A DNA stretch of 64,000 nucleotides from the NCBI RefSeq assembly GCF_000247815.1, contig NC_021692.1, positions 7,955,021-8,019,020 on the forward strand, in the 5' to 3' direction. Numbering within the stretch: position 1 is the first letter of the stretch; every line of letters starts with the position of its first letter. The notes beneath the pieces were generated by a model. The model had not been told where the DNA came from, did no database searches, and saw only the letters and a program-made list of their open reading frames with translations. Both the position numbers and the translations under genes were made by a program. This DNA comes from Ficedula albicollis. Its lineage: Eukaryota > Chordata > Aves > Passeriformes > Muscicapidae. Of this stretch, positions 43,483 through 58,011 are shown in pieces.

Positions 43483-44295
43483 TGCTTCCCCGTATTTCCT
43501 TTCCATTATCCCAACTCTGCTCTGTGCAGTTACCTGGATTTGTGCATGTACGTATCTCCTTGCTTTTATTGTCTCAGGGTTGTATTTTTAATGGGGTGGG
43601 CGCTGGTGAAATTATTCGTCATTTTGCTTTGTATTTATCTTTCAGTGTTTTCCCTATGTTTGCATAAAGTAGATGCAGACTACAATTTGGTGATGAATTC
43701 TATGAATACTAATCTTAGGCTACCCTTGACCTTAGGGTCAGCTAAAGATCAAAACCAAACCATTTAATATTTTCCTTTTGCAGATCAATAGAAACATAAA
43801 TTCACTCTCAATGACAACTGTAATTTCAAACAGATCTATAGGAGGCATGCATGCATTTCCAGGATGAGCTGCTCATGCGCCTGTTGGGGAGCACAAGAAA
43901 AAGAGTTTCCCTGTTGTTGTGGGTTTGGGTTTTTTTTTTTCACCACTGAATCTCTTCTGCCTTTTTTCTTTTATTGCTCTGAAACGCTATTTTCAGCAGT
44001 GCCTGTCATATAAATATCTCTTGTTTTTCTTCTCCTCTTTCCCTCCTAGTGAAAAGGGCAGGGGACCTATTGAAAATTCTGCTTTATCTCTTTCAGGAGA
44101 GTTCAAGTGCGGGTCGAACAATCGATTCCTCCTCCTTTTCTTTTTCAAGTTTCCTGTCGTTCTTTTGCCCAGATCAGCATTGAAGGAAAATAAGAAGGGC
44201 AGCCTGGAGTATGTACATCTATACACCCAGAGACAGAAAGCAAGAGCGCGCAAGTGCGCATTTGTGAGCATTTATAATTTTTTTTTACATATGTG

Positions 44296-44297
<2 letters not shown>

Positions 44298-44328
<31 letters not shown>
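44298..44328. repeat. (GT)n microsatellite
   Basis: About 15 GT units followed by ATATA. Confidence 0.95.
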
Positions 44329-44332
<4 letters not shown>

Positions 44333-45424
44333 GGTTCACGCTCATGTGCAAACACATACATACATATTTTTTCCTGTAGCCGTCAGTATGTCACAAACTC
44401 CCAACATGTTCTTACAGCAAAACTGTTGCAGAGAGAGAGGAAAAAAAAAGCTGAGAATGGGAAAAGTTTGGAAGTACTGTTCAGTTCTAAACCAGAATAT
44501 TAACCCTTCCAAAAATTGTCCTCTATGAATTGCAAAACCTTTTAAAGAAATGCATTAAGATCCTAGATAGTTCTTACAATTTTCCATGGTTGGCTGGGGG
44601 AAAGAGGTGTTATTCTGCAAGCAGCATTGTTTCAGAAAAATAAATTCAGCTGATAGTCCACAAATCTTTAAAGCTACATTTAGTCTAAAAATGGTACTTT
44701 TCAAACATTTTCACCAAATTAAAGTGGCAGGAGGGGAATGGGGAGAGGGGGGAAAGACAGAAATATAAAAAAAGCAAAACAAATGACACCATTAATCTGC
44801 CTGGATTTTCCACCTCATAGAACAATCTGTTTAGGAATGACTGAAATAAAGTGGAATGTGGTTTAGATTTTTTTCCTCTGCAATCTCTCTCTGCAAATTC
44901 CTTGTTTATGGGAAAACACTGGAAAGAGGAAAAGAGGAGTTAGTCCCACTATCCCCTTAGCAAAATTAAAAAAAAAAATTAAAAAGACACCGTAAGCACA
45001 GGGAAAGGGGGTGGAGGGGGGTTTGCTTTGTGTAGGAAATAAAGACCGTAAAGTGAGGACTTTTATTGCTGGCAATCAGAGTATTGCTGCTGGCAGTGGC
45101 TAAAGGTGGAAAGCAAAGATGATTTAATTTATAGAAAGGACAAAGATGTCATGTAGCAGATTTAATCACTGAAAAGAAAAAAAAAAGAAAAAACCTAGCT
45201 AACGTCATAATTTACATTTTGGGATAATAAAGAAGAGTGAAAGAAAGAAACAACTGAAAAACCCTGAATGGGTGAAAAAAAAGAAGGAAGATAAATAGAT
45301 TTGCCTGTAAAACTAATAAATTTAAAAACAAACCCAGAAAGCAAAACACAGCCCCTTGAAAGTGCTGGTAAAATGGACCATCGATTTTGGAATTCATCTG
45401 CATTTTGTATTTTAATAATGCTTA

Positions 45425-45454
45425 CTCTCTCTCTCTCTCTCTCCCTCTCTCTCT
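45425..45454. repeat. (CT)n microsatellite
   Basis: CT dinucleotides with one CC interruption at about 45443. Confidence 0.95.
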
Positions 45455-47224
45455 TTTGCAAAATATAAAAGCTGATCTGATAAATATTAATTTGAACCAT
45501 CATAATGTATTTGAAAATTCCAGCTAAAATGTCACCACATGGAACATTAATGTAATATTTCAAGGCCCTGAGAGCAATACTCATATTGATTGCATTTATT
45601 TCACTCTAGGGAGGAGAAATAATTCTTCAATGTGGGACACATCTGGTAGCCAAAGATGCAAAAAGCTGAGGCTAGAAATGCAAAATTACATGGGAAAAAA
45701 ACCCCATAACCTAACACCCCAAGATCAAAACAGAAGTACAAGTGAACCTGACAAATGTAACCCATTTAATCTTGTGTTTCTGTTGCAGTAATATTTATTA
45801 TTATTATTATTCAGAATAATTATCTCTGATATTTCAGTTTGGAGAAAAAAAGTCAAAAGTAACAAAAATTCCCATAATGTTTCTAGGAATCTTTGGCGTG
45901 AAAATCAACAATATCATCACAAGTCTAATGAAAGAATGTATGCAATTGGATTGCTTATTGGAAACACAGAAGCCAGGCTGAGATGACAGCACAGTACTTA
46001 ATCCTGTGAAACTTGGACGGAGGTTTCCAAGAAAGATGCTCTTATCTGGGGAGGGGCTTGAACTTTGCAACACTGGTAACCCAAACATGTACAAGAATGG
46101 GACTCTTTCCCTGTGATTCTGTAGAACGAGCTTGGAGACGCTGCCTGTCTGGGGTCCCATAAAACAGATCTTTTCCTTGTCATTAGGAATATTGATGTTC
46201 ATTAGGCCCAGGCGTCAATGAGTCTTTGTGCAAATGAAACGAAATCTGAGTCAAATTTTGACCCTGAGCCCAACACATAACTGCAATTGACTGCAACTGG
46301 GGGGCTGAGGATTAGAGGGGTTCCCCCCAGCACCAAAAATTCAGCATCCTTACTCTGAGACAAAAAAATCTCTGCAAACACAGCCAAAGAGGGTAAGGAA
46401 ATGGTCCTGTCCCTCCATCTGGTCAAAACACTCTTCATGTAAGGTGGTTTCTGATAAAGATGGAACAGATCAGGGCAACTTTTTGCATTCTGTCAAAGCA
46501 AGATCTCTCTAGGTAAGATAAAGGTGCTCTCTGTCCCACCTCCTGTTAGGGCAGTATCCCCTCTACATGTAATGCTCCTTCTTTTAATTTGTTACCCGGG
46601 TTTTTCTCTTCTACCGTGGGTCTGGGATTGACGTTCCTGCTGGACAAATTCCAGGCTAATGAAGCAAGCTTGAGCCCTGTAATTCACAGCAAGCTGCTTT
46701 GATGGAGCACTCTCAGTGTTAAGTGATGGGTGCTTTTCGGAGCTAATGCCTCACTGATATTAACAGCCATGGCACAGAGCAAAATCTGCAATGTAAAAGC
46801 TAGCAGCTTGCTAAACATTTACAGGTGTGCACATCTCGCTGTCCCATCCATTTCCTTGACCTTTCATGAAGGGGGATGGGAAAGGAGATGCCAGAGAATG
46901 GTCCCTTCTGAGGCACAAATGCACTAGAGCCAAACTGCCAAAGACAAGACCTTGAGCTGAGGTCCCACTCTCCCCTTTCCAGCAGTTCATAAAATTAAGT
47001 CAAGCCCACCAAATGCAGTGGGCAGGCTTTGACCTGAACTTTCTGAGTACTGGAATAGCTCCCAAAAGGAGAAGAACCTTGTTGTGAACTGTGTGTTGGT
47101 CACTGAGGCATTTCACTGGAGATCAGCACAGGAGCCAGTTAGATCCCCAAACCCCCAAAAGTTGATCCCAGGTGCAGCTGCTCCCAGAGGAAGGCAGCAT
47201 TCCTGGAGAATTAAAGATGGGAAC

Positions 47225-47470
47225 CAGTTAAGGAGACTTCTCAGTTCTGCATCCAGTTCTGCCCCTGACATGCAGGATGATTTTGGGCAAGCCTTTTCCC
47301 ATCTCTGCACCTCAGTTTCTCCTGACAGCATTTAAAATAAATACAGAACGGGTGTAGCAAGCCCTCCTACATGAAGACGGGAGAGGGCATTGTGAGGCTT
47401 GTTTAATGCTTAGAAAGCACTTTGAGATCTGCAGATAGAAAGCACTACACGGAAGCCAAGTATTATAATT
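47225..47470 (+). mobile_element. Ancient amniote interspersed element, well preserved 3' part
   Basis: Shows in order: CATCCAGTTCTGCCCCTGACATG, TTTTGGGCAAGCC, TCTCTGCACCTCAGTTTCTC, GGCATTGTGAGGCTTGTTTAATGCTTAGAAAGCACTTTGAGATCTGCAGATAGAAAGCACTACACGGAAGCCAAGTATTAT. This follows 'agctctgccactgac - cttgggcaagtcactt - ctctgtgcctcagtttcc - ttgtgaggcttgattaatgtttgtaaagcgctttgagatcc..gatgaaaggcgctatagaagtgcaaagtattat'. It is the best preserved copy, ending about 30 bases before CpG island B. Confidence 0.8.
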
Positions 47471-47679
47471 GAACTTTATATAACCAGGCTTTGTAGAAAC
47501 CATGGGGGCAGGAGCGGCAGCTCCGGTTCCTGCAGCACCATGCAGCGGAGCGAGCCGGGTGCCGGGGCTGCGGCCGGGGCAAGCCCAGAGACACAAATCG
47601 GGTTTTGTGCGGGGCTGAGCCTAACTCAGCCCCTGCGCCCGCTCCAAGCGCGCTCCGCCGAGAGCTCCGAGCCGTGCGA

Positions 47680-48457
<778 letters not shown>

Positions 48458-48487
48458 AGCCGGGCCCGCGGCTCCGGCGTGCCCCGG

Positions 48488-48501
48488 GCGCCCCCTGCTG
48501 C
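48488..48501 (-). promoter_or_regulatory. Candidate CTCF site in CpG island B
   Basis: The plus strand reads GCGCCCCCTGCTGC. Its reverse complement GCAGCAGGGGGCGC matches the CTCF core CCAGCAGGGGGCGC at all but the first base. The motif is on the minus strand. Binding is inferred from the motif only. Confidence 0.5.
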
Positions 48502-48532
48502 CCGCCAGCTCCGGGGCGCTGCAGGCCGGCCC

Positions 48533-48561
48533 GGCACGGCCGAACCCCGGCACGGCCGAAC
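48533..48561. repeat. 13-base direct duplication, 16-base period
   Basis: GGCACGGCCGAAC at 48533-48545 and again at 48549-48561 within CpG island B. Confidence 0.85.
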
Positions 48562-48598
48562 GCCGGAGGGCTCCCCGGTGCAGAGCGCCCCACAACCG

Positions 48599-48617
48599 GG
48601 GCCGGGGGTGGGTGGGT
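48599..48617 (+). other. G-quadruplex motif in CpG island B
   Basis: G runs at 48599-48602, 48605-48609, 48611-48613 and 48615-48617, with loops of one or two bases, make a compact canonical G4 motif. Confidence 0.65.
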
Positions 48618-51600
48618 TTTGGTCCGGGTCCGGCCCGGCCCGGCCCCGGTCCACAGGCGGACTCCCGGTTGCAGACTCCAGGCAGAGAGGTGGAGGGAGG
48701 GCTGTCTAAAGAGTAGTTATTAAGAGATGGTTTAATTAAGCCCACCAGAATTTGCAATCCTAGTACAGAGGAGAGAATACTGCAAGAGAACAATGGAAAG
48801 TAGCTCGATAAGTCAGCCCCACACACATACATATGAAAAGTTATACTGGCCAAACCAGTTTCATACAGAATTTACTACCCTGTAAAGGACTGAATGCACA
48901 CTGTACAGTCTCTCTTACAGATAATCCTACAGATCTGCAACTCTCCAGCTACATCAGCCCCAGTATATTCTGGTGCAAAGATGCACCATCCCCAGAATGA
49001 CTTTTATTTACAGACAGAGAGTTTTGTTTGTGCCGGGAACAGAAATTCTCTGGAGCTGGTCTGCCCTACTACACCTCACAAACTCCAGTACTCAGTGCTT
49101 TCTTTAGACAGAGACAGCCTGGACTTAGCTCTTTTCCCTGCTGTTCTTCTTTTACACCCATGCAATACATAGGACGGATGGCAGACCCTGTGGGGATCAC
49201 ACCCTCAGGAGGACAGGGGGTTTCAAGTCCATCACGCCATAAGCCTCCACCAGCTGCACAGCAAGAGTACGAGCTCCAGGTGGGCCTGCAGAGTGCTTAG
49301 AGTGGGACTCTGTGCAGGTGGCTGTGCCTCGACCCACTCACATGGCAAACTGATGTAACCCTTTGAGCACCATGGCCTCAAGAGTCATGTTCAGGGATGT
49401 GACGATCATTTCCCCAGTCCTTTAAGTATTGTACAAGGAAACACCCTCCCTATGGTCTCTCCTCTGCCTACAATTTCCTCCCTTGTTGTTTACATGCTTG
49501 TTATTCCAAGTACCAGGACAGAGTTCCATCTAATGAACAATCCCAGAGGCTTCTACAAGCTTTCACTGAGTGTCTGTCACCAGAAGCAGAGGATTAAACA
49601 GGATAGTGGTGGAAAGAAAAGGTTATGATCCTTGTCTTTCTCATGAGTGATGCTGGATCTGGGTCACAGAGGAAGATGGCATTGAAATAGCCTAAACTCC
49701 AGAAAAGCAGTGCCCTGTCTGGCAACCTGAGCTCAGGAAAGAGGCAGGACAGGAAGAGCAGGTCAGGAAGGAGATGCAGTGGCAGAGCAGCATGTCTGTG
49801 GGAGCTCATATGGTGCATGCCCACTTTTCTGGGATGCATCAGGCCCACACAAAGGGTGATAAGCAGCAATGCCTGGGGCGGCATGCAGGGATCAGGATTT
49901 CTTTCTCAGGATTCTTGTCAGGCATAGGAATGTGCCATGAACACCCAGACCAGGTATTTCGAATCTGCTATTGAATTTTCCTAGTGCTTCATAAACCATG
50001 GATGAGAAGGAGAGGAGAAAGGCAAGACCGAGTATTGCGGAGAACATTTTACAAAGGCCTTGGATCTCCACGGCTCAAGGTCTAAGGGCTACAAACCTGC
50101 AAGATGTTGGCAAGAAATGGCTTATAGTAACAACCTCTTCCACACTGACCGGAAAGATTTTCAGCAGCCCTGTTCTTCCCCCTGAAGACCACATAGATGA
50201 CCCTGTAGACCCTCAGAAAGGCTGGGAGCCTTCCTGTCCAAAGCCAAAGTGCCCACCACGCAGGGTGAGGCAGGAGGAAGTTCCCACGCAGATCCCTTGC
50301 TTGCTCTAGGCATGGCTCCACAGCCTGTGAATGTGCTCACTGCCATCAAAGGCAGCCCCACCTCGGGGCTAAGCCTCAGAGTGCCTTATCGAGGCCCACA
50401 TCTCCAAGATTAATGACTGCCTGCACTAGGACTTCTCCTTTATCCTGAGATGATCCCAATGCATATTTCACATCCGCATGCTGCTGAGCTCCATTGCTGC
50501 CTAGATCTAGGAGTTCTTAGCCATTTCTCCTCTTGGAGAAAGAGAATTTTTCTCTTTTTTCTTCTTCTGCCACACCTACCAGATACTTGTCTCTACACCA
50601 AGGGTGGCATTGCAAGACAGAGTACCCAAGCATCTATGCCATGACCTAATTGTTTCTGGGACTCCACCTCTTCCAGGAGGCCTGTGTACATGCCATTCTA
50701 ATACTAAACTTTCTCACAATTAGTGGAGGTGTTGGCATCAGGAGCAAAGCACAAACCACAGAGTGTGAACAAGCCATCCCCGGAGATGGGAGTACTGCAG
50801 CTGAGCTGCTGTGGGATCAGGCAAGGTAGTCATCTCTCTCCTTATCTTCTGTTGTTCAATTTTAGAAGGAAAACGCTTTCACCCTGATGGTCATTGTACC
50901 TCACACCAACAAAAAGTGCTTCTCCTGGACTGAGAGCCTACCCTGTGTATGGAGAGTTTTCCATACACACTTTACACTTAAGGATTGACAGTGTGGGATG
51001 AACCACGAATGTCACACATGTTATAATATCCCCAATATGTAGAGGAGAACAGGAAGACTGAAATTTACCTACTAAGTATTAATATCAAAGATGAAAAGCA
51101 CCCTGTGCTCCAGGGGCAGGCATGTGGAGCATCAGGCTGGGTGGTTTTGAGTCTAGAGCTGATTCATGCAAGCCAAGCATGCAGAAAGCTTTACAAAACC
51201 CCTTGTAGTTATTTCAGACAATTAATTCTCCTCCTCCAGCTTCACTGCCCTTCTCCAGGGTCCCTCCTAGGTGCTGAGACTGACCATCTCCCCTTGGCGT
51301 ACACAGGGAGAGCCACAGTTCTGTGGAGTCCCAGTGCTTCCCTGCTGTCTGCAGCAGAGCAAGGCAGAGTGATGCATGGGGACAGTGCTCAATACATTTA
51401 TAAATAACCACCTTTTCTATGCCCTGCAGGAGAGTGTGATTTCACAGTGATGTGTGGGAATGTCACACAGGCCCAGGGAGAGATACTGCTTTGACTGCTA
51501 GCTTGGTTCCTGGGGGGGCTTTCCTCTTCTCTGCCCTCCTTCCAGAGCCAAGGATCAATATAAGAGGCTGTACAGGTGGCTGCATGAAGACATCACATTA

Positions 51601-53303
51601 CTTTACTACTGAGACATGTCCATGCAGTTGATGGTTCTCAGCCATCACACCGCAAAGGATCCTCCATTTACATCTATAGGCTATAGATAACCACATTCTT
51701 CTTTCTGTCCCAGACTTAGTGACAGATTAAGTCATTGAAGTCACCTGGCACTTCAGCCCCCTGCTTTGACTGGGTCCCTGGAGTCCTGATGTCCCAGTAT
51801 ATGCACACTAATGAAGCAGTATAGAAAAGGGCTTCTTCTGAGAAGCTTTTCCAGGGCAGATGGGGCACAGAAATGTTGTCCCCAAATGGGGTGTGCCTAA
51901 ATTACAACATGCTGAAGACTGGTGAATCAGTGAGTGGCAGAGGACTGACCTGAGTTTGGGTTAGCACCCAAGTCACAAAGCAGTGACAGATCTACATGAA
52001 GACTCTGACATCTGGCTGGGTCCGACCTCTATGAACCTCACAGCTATTTATTTCATGCTGTGCTAGACCTTTGCTTAATGTGCTCATTCTTCTCAACTGA
52101 GCCCACAGTGACACTGCTGTGTTGCAGCCCTTCTTGAGCCTGCGCTGAGACAGCGCTCCTGCGCGGACCTGCTCTGAGTGCCACGGACTGAGGGTCCCTC
52201 TGAGGCAAAACCCTCCCAGTGCCCTGGAGACACCAAGCTGGACACAGTCATAGTTAATTGATACTCTGTGCTCTATGTTCAGCAGAGGATCAGACCAGAA
52301 AATGCTGTAAGTCTCCTTAATTGCTTTCTATGTATCTGACCAAATATTCCTGGGCATTTGCCCTGCACTGTCCTTACTGTTACCTTTGACCTCCAAGCAT
52401 TGGTTCTTCTTCACTGCCCACCACCGACTCATTTCTTGGCAGGTCAAAGAGAAAGGTGGGCAGAGATGCTGTAACTAATTTCCTGTTAAACTATTGTGGC
52501 AGAATAGGGAAAGGGTTAGTATTGAAGCCTGAGAGATACCGAAAGAAAAACCTTTGCCCCAATTCACTATTGCCCCCCCACTCCTTTTTTAAGGGGTATT
52601 TAATGAGTGAGATTTTCCCCTGTATCCTCTATGGGCAACACATGCCTGGCTCACCTCATTTACTCAGCTAGAGAATGTTTTATTAGACTGGAGTCTCAAC
52701 AAGGTCCTTTAGTTCTATTAATTTATTAATATTGCTAATTAAATATCATATTCGCAAATGTAAATTTCCTAATAGTGTCCCTTCCATTTTCAAAAAAAAA
52801 AAAAAAGAAAAGAAAAAGCAGCAGCAGCTTGCTATGTTAGTCAATTGAAAGCAATTCAGGCTAATCAGGAGAGTGGGGCTGTCTTGTGTCTGCAGAGGGA
52901 GGGCCACTGTCAGTTTGCTTTGGGGCAAATATCCACCTTCTACCAAGAGCTTTAACAATTAGATTTCAAAGCAGGTACAAAATTATGTGAGTGGAGTAAA
53001 TGGAAAGGGGTGAGAGAAGCGGAAAGCAGAGAGTTTGGTGTATGTGGGAAGAGGTACCAAGAAAAAAAATGTAACAATTGGCACAGCAGAATTGATGAGG
53101 GTCGGGGGCACACAGGTAGCCAGAGCCCAGGGCCAGCACTGGGGTAAAGAAAAGCAGAACTTAACAGGCAGCTAGGAAGCCTGGGGAGTGGCTGTGTGGA
53201 AAGGGTCATGGGAGGGGAATGGCCCCTCTGGAGAAATGCAGCTTGTGAGGGAGGTCCAGCATCTGAATTGTATTTTGTGTGTTTTCCCTGCTGACACTTT
53301 CAA

Positions 53304-53306
<3 letters not shown>

Positions 53307-53347
<41 letters not shown>
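53307..53347. repeat. (TG)n microsatellite
   Basis: Twenty uninterrupted TG units. Confidence 0.97.
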
Positions 53348-53351
<4 letters not shown>

Positions 53352-56300
53352 TTGGGAAGATGTGATAATCTGCATGTTGGGATGACTGGGCTGGTGTTGC
53401 ATTAAGGAAAGTTTAAAAAATACATTTTATTGGTTTTATTATTAATGGTAATAATAGGGGCCTGCTCATTATCTTTCCTTGTGTTATGAGCTCTGTAATC
53501 TGAGGATGCTGTGGCAATGTAAAAGGGATAATGCAGTGGTACTGCTCAATTTGGTTCTGTTCTAAAATTCCATCCTTTTTAATATTTATGATCAGAACCC
53601 AGGAAAATGACATGTAGTCATTTGCCTTTTTTCAAGAAGTTTATTGAAAGCATAGAAGCCTTTTTTTTTTGATCCATTGTGCAAAACAGACCTCAATAAA
53701 AAAATCTTTCTGCTCATGGTATGGATGGAGAAACATAATCCCAGGAGGCAATATATGAGTCCTAAGGTTATTGCTGAATGTCTCTTCAGATCCCAGCCCT
53801 TTCCCTAGGTTAAATGCTAAACCATTTGCACAAAGGGTCAAAGCAGTACATTATGAGAAATTTGGGTGCAGAACATGGGCCACCCAGTATTTCATCCCTT
53901 GCTTTAAATGCTAGACTTCCTTAGCCCAAAGTATGAAAATAGTTAGGAGGGTACAAACTGAAACAAGAAAATACAGCTGTCTCCAGGCAGGTGATTTTTC
54001 TTCTGTACACAGAAAGAAATCTAAAATGAAAATCCACTGATGACTCCAAGATGCCTAAATGAATAACAGCATTGACCAGGTCAAAAGCAGATCCACTGCA
54101 GCTGAGAGTTGGAAGGTGACACTCCCTCAGATGCAGATGGACCTGTACCTTCTGACAACACAGGAAAATAATACACCTGTAAGGAATCCTAGCAGCTGTC
54201 CAACTTCTGCTGTTGTGCTGCATGTCCACACCAAGGCTGGTGAAGGGTGAAGGCTTTGCAGCCTGGTTGGGCTGTTTCAGCAGACTGAGGGATATGCCAT
54301 GTGGAGGCGCAGGTCTAAAGGGGAAGAGAAGGGAACAAACTTCCACGACAAAATGCCTTTTCAGGCTCCCACAGAGAGCACAGACAACACAGAAAGCCCT
54401 GGCTGAACTGAAGGAACCGGCTCTTGTCACCTCACATGCACTGGTCTTTCAGCTGCTAACGATCTCTGCTGATGTGAACATAATTTCCTCCGCATCTTGG
54501 TGTGTATGATTGAGGGGGTCTGCAATGGGGACACAGCACCTCCACCTCCCCAGTCAGCACTTACCAGTAAGCAGCCTAATACCAGCTCAAGAACTGTTCC
54601 CGAGGTATCGGCTTCTGATGCTGCGCTATCGCTGCATTTTGAGAAGGTACAGAGCACACCTCGTCATGCTGACATAATAGGAGAGGACATCACCTTAATT
54701 CCACCTCCATTAGACCTCAGAGAGTCGACTGTGACCCCCCTGACCTCATCAATATTCAAAAGCTTAACAAAAAAAGGCTATAATTGGGAAAGTCAGAAAT
54801 AATGTAATGCAGTATTGATTATTTTATGGTATGATTAGGTGTAATTACATCTCTCAAATTTTATTTTAATGTTACTTTATACTACTTTTAGCCTTTTAAA
54901 ATTATCCAAAACATCTCTGTTTAATGGAATGAACATGCCTTCAATTTAAATGTGAAACAGTCTTTTTCTGCTAAAGTGTGACCTCAATATATTTGAAAAC
55001 ATAAATTACTGCTATGTATAAACCATAAAAAATGAATGATGAATTTAATTCTGGTGAAGCGTGAGGGACTGGGAATGCAATGGGGAAATACTGTTTATCC
55101 AGAGGAGAGCGGACAGCCCAGGTGGAGAGAAGGAGGCAAAATATGACCTTCTCTTAACACTGAATGGAACATGTCATACAAAGGACTTTACTTTGGACTT
55201 ACAGACCAAGGACAAAAATCATTTATTCCCTGGATCAAGTCCTCAAGTCCTTGATCAGCATAGCTTCATCACAATCAAAGTCATGATACTGATTTACATC
55301 AGTGGAGATTTCAGCCCCCTGCATTTGCTTGGTATTTGGTTCCCTCCAGGTCTTTTAGATGTGCGGAGGTGGATGTTCCAGGCAGAGACCCACAGGGTAA
55401 CCTCCCAACTTCTCATCTTTCAGACCTCTCTGCACTGCCAGACCAGACTAAAAAGACCTTTGCATTAACAGAACAGGGCTGTAAGAACCCAACGGAACCC
55501 TCCTGTCTCTCATTTGCCACTATCACCTCACCCATTATTAGAACTAATTATATTAATTACTGGAATCTAGGAGCCTTAGTCTTGAACCAGAGCTCCATTA
55601 CTGAAGAGATGAGACAGCTGAGTGTCCCTGCTCAACTTCTGCTCAGAGCCTTTTCTAACACCACTGTTTGCATCCCTGCGCATTTTCACAAGAGATTTAT
55701 TAATAAATTATGATAGGCCAAAACTGCTTCCTTGCTGACCATAAATGGATGCTTTTTTTCCTCTGGGACCCATATTTTAAATGGAAATGATGCCTGGACT
55801 TCTGGACTTCAGCAGTGCTATGAAGGCCTCTGACCACTTACTGTGCAAATTCAGATTTCATCTTGATAGCAATTCCTACTTCCAACACAAATATTTCCTT
55901 ATTTTACCTCTTAACTGCAGGTAAGGAAGAGAGTATGATGTAACCCATAAGTGTATATAACAGTTTGAGTTTATGCTTGAAGAAAGGAGAAGCAGGGTGG
56001 CTAGAAGGGTCACTGATAATGGCCTTAGAACTCTTTTGGGCCAGTGTGAGTCCAGCCAATTTCTGAACTCAAGCATCTTGAAACTCATGTACCTCCTCTT
56101 AGCACCTCTTCAAACAGAATATGATGGCTGTGTAAAGCAGCAATTGCTGGGACAGCTTCGGAGAGCTTTGCAAGGCTATTCTTTATCCCAGAACCATTTA
56201 TACGGACTTACCGTGAAGGGCCTTCCTGTTTAATCCACAACTTTTCAAAACACCTGCCAGCAGTTCAGAATTCAGAATTCAGCAGCCAAACATCCCAGGA

Positions 56301-56445
56301 TGCTCATCAGCTGGAGTTGCTGATTTGTTGCTATCCATTCTTTTGAGTGTTCCCTTATCTGCTTTACATCAACAGCCAGGGTGCCAAGATGCTCATTACT
56401 TCCTAATGGTCCATATTACATTTCTATGTTTTCATTCTTAAAGAC

Positions 56446-56557
56446 TAATAAAAAAAAACAAACCCACAAACAACACAACAACAAAAAAACTCCAAAAACA
56501 ACAAACCAAACCAAACAAAAAAAACCAATCCCCCCAAAAAACCCCAAAAAGCCCAGC
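56446..56557. repeat. A/C-rich low-complexity stretch
   Basis: Built of AAAAAAAACAAACCC, CAACAACAAAA and CCCCCCAAAAAACCCC words, nearly free of G and T. Confidence 0.85.
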
Positions 56558-57982
56558 AAAACTTAAGTAGCTCAGCCATTTTAGAATCACCATTGATTCC
56601 AGCTCTCTCCTAATTTATTAATGGGCTTACCCTCTCTATCGTATTTCTTTCTCCTGATATACTTGGAAGAGCTCTAATTATTTATTGCAGCCCTTTGGGC
56701 CAACATTTACTCCTTCTGCTTCCTACCTACACTGAAAGCTGGAAAGGTTTCTCCATTTGCCTGCTGGCTTCTTCCCCACAGCTGGATGAGTTCAGACACC
56801 TAAACGTTTTCAAATTTGAATACGGAGGAAGTTCTGTGTCATTCCTGTTCGACTCACACCAACTCCAGCAATCCTTGGAGATCAGAAATTGCACAAATGA
56901 GCATGTTCTAGTACCTCAAGAGCAAGGAAATGATACTGTGTTTTAGGAGAAGTCTATCTAATACAGATTCTCTTACCATTACAAGGGCTTTGAAGAAAAA
57001 GCACAAGAAATCTGACAAAATTGGACTAAAAATAATTTGAGTCTCCAAAAGACTCCACCAGCTCCAACCAGAACAAATCAAATAGTCAAGTTCAGCATTA
57101 TAAAGTTTCCAAGGGAGCTGGGCACATAATATCCCTGGTTTTAATCTGTATTTTGGGAGAATCTCCACCTATGAGGATAGTTGCATTGGTTGGTAGGATT
57201 TACTGGATTTTCTTTCTTTACAGATAAGCAAACTATTCATAAGACTGAGGTAGGGAAATCCACTCCTCCCTGGCCACAATCAAGATGCCCATCAATAAGG
57301 CAAATTGACATGAGGTTTAACATTTTCCCACTTATGGTTCCAAAAGTACTATGAAAACAATCCCTCAAACTGATATCCAAACTAACCTTACCCAGTAAAG
57401 CAACTTCAGGAAAAGAAGGTAAAATTGCTAGAAAGTTCTACCGACAATAGAAAATCAGCCAAATACAAAAAGGGTTTTTAAGATTAAGGAAGGATGATCT
57501 TCCAACAAAGTATATCACACAGACAGGCACTGAGAGAACACACAGGTCAGATTAACATTCATAAGCCCATTCTAGAGAAAAATCATTTCTACAAAGCTTT
57601 CAGGTAAATCTCTCTACATTTCCACATTGTAAAGTAAATGAAGAAGAGGATGTTTGCAAAGGCACCAATAAAAGGCATAGGTGTGCACACGTGTGGATGT
57701 GTGCAGCAGGTGCACTGCGTACACAAAGAGGTCAGCACTGCTTTCCACTGCTCTTCCTCTGCCGTTAGTGTGCAGCAGTGCCAGAAAAGCTCTGAAATGG
57801 CCTTTCATCACCACACAACCAGTCATGCCAGGGTATGTACAGACTCTGCTCTCATCCTGACTCAGATTTAGAGCAAGGTGACTAAATAATAACTTTCAAT
57901 TGTGTTTGCTTCCATTTTTATCGGCCATTTTTCAAGTTTCATCTGAAGAAGCAGGGGAGTAATCCGGTGAGCAGCAATGCTA

Positions 57983-58011
57983 ATCCCCAGGGAATGCCAG
58001 TCCCTGGGGAT
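57983..58011. promoter_or_regulatory. Perfect hairpin of two EBF-type motifs
   Basis: ATCCCCAGGGA (57983-57993) and TCCCTGGGGAT (58001-58011) are exact reverse complements separated by a 7-base loop. Each arm also contains the EBF/Olf-1 palindromic consensus TCCCNNGGGA (57984-57993 and 58001-58010), so the site can be read either as a hairpin or as two EBF sites with 17-base centre spacing. Confidence 0.5.

Larger units (their letters stand above)
40116..47224. other. Non-coding block; no gene recognised
   Basis: Holds an ancient SINE (41960-42240), short TG, TC and CTGTCT microsatellites, and no recognisable exon. The 194-residue plus-strand frame at 43919-44503 crosses a (TG)n array and has no domain, so it is a chance frame. 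Confidence 0.55.

Noticed and set aside
43919..44503. 194-residue plus-strand frame
   Set aside because: Contains a translated (GT)n array and Phe/Leu low-complexity sequence, with no domain or splice context.
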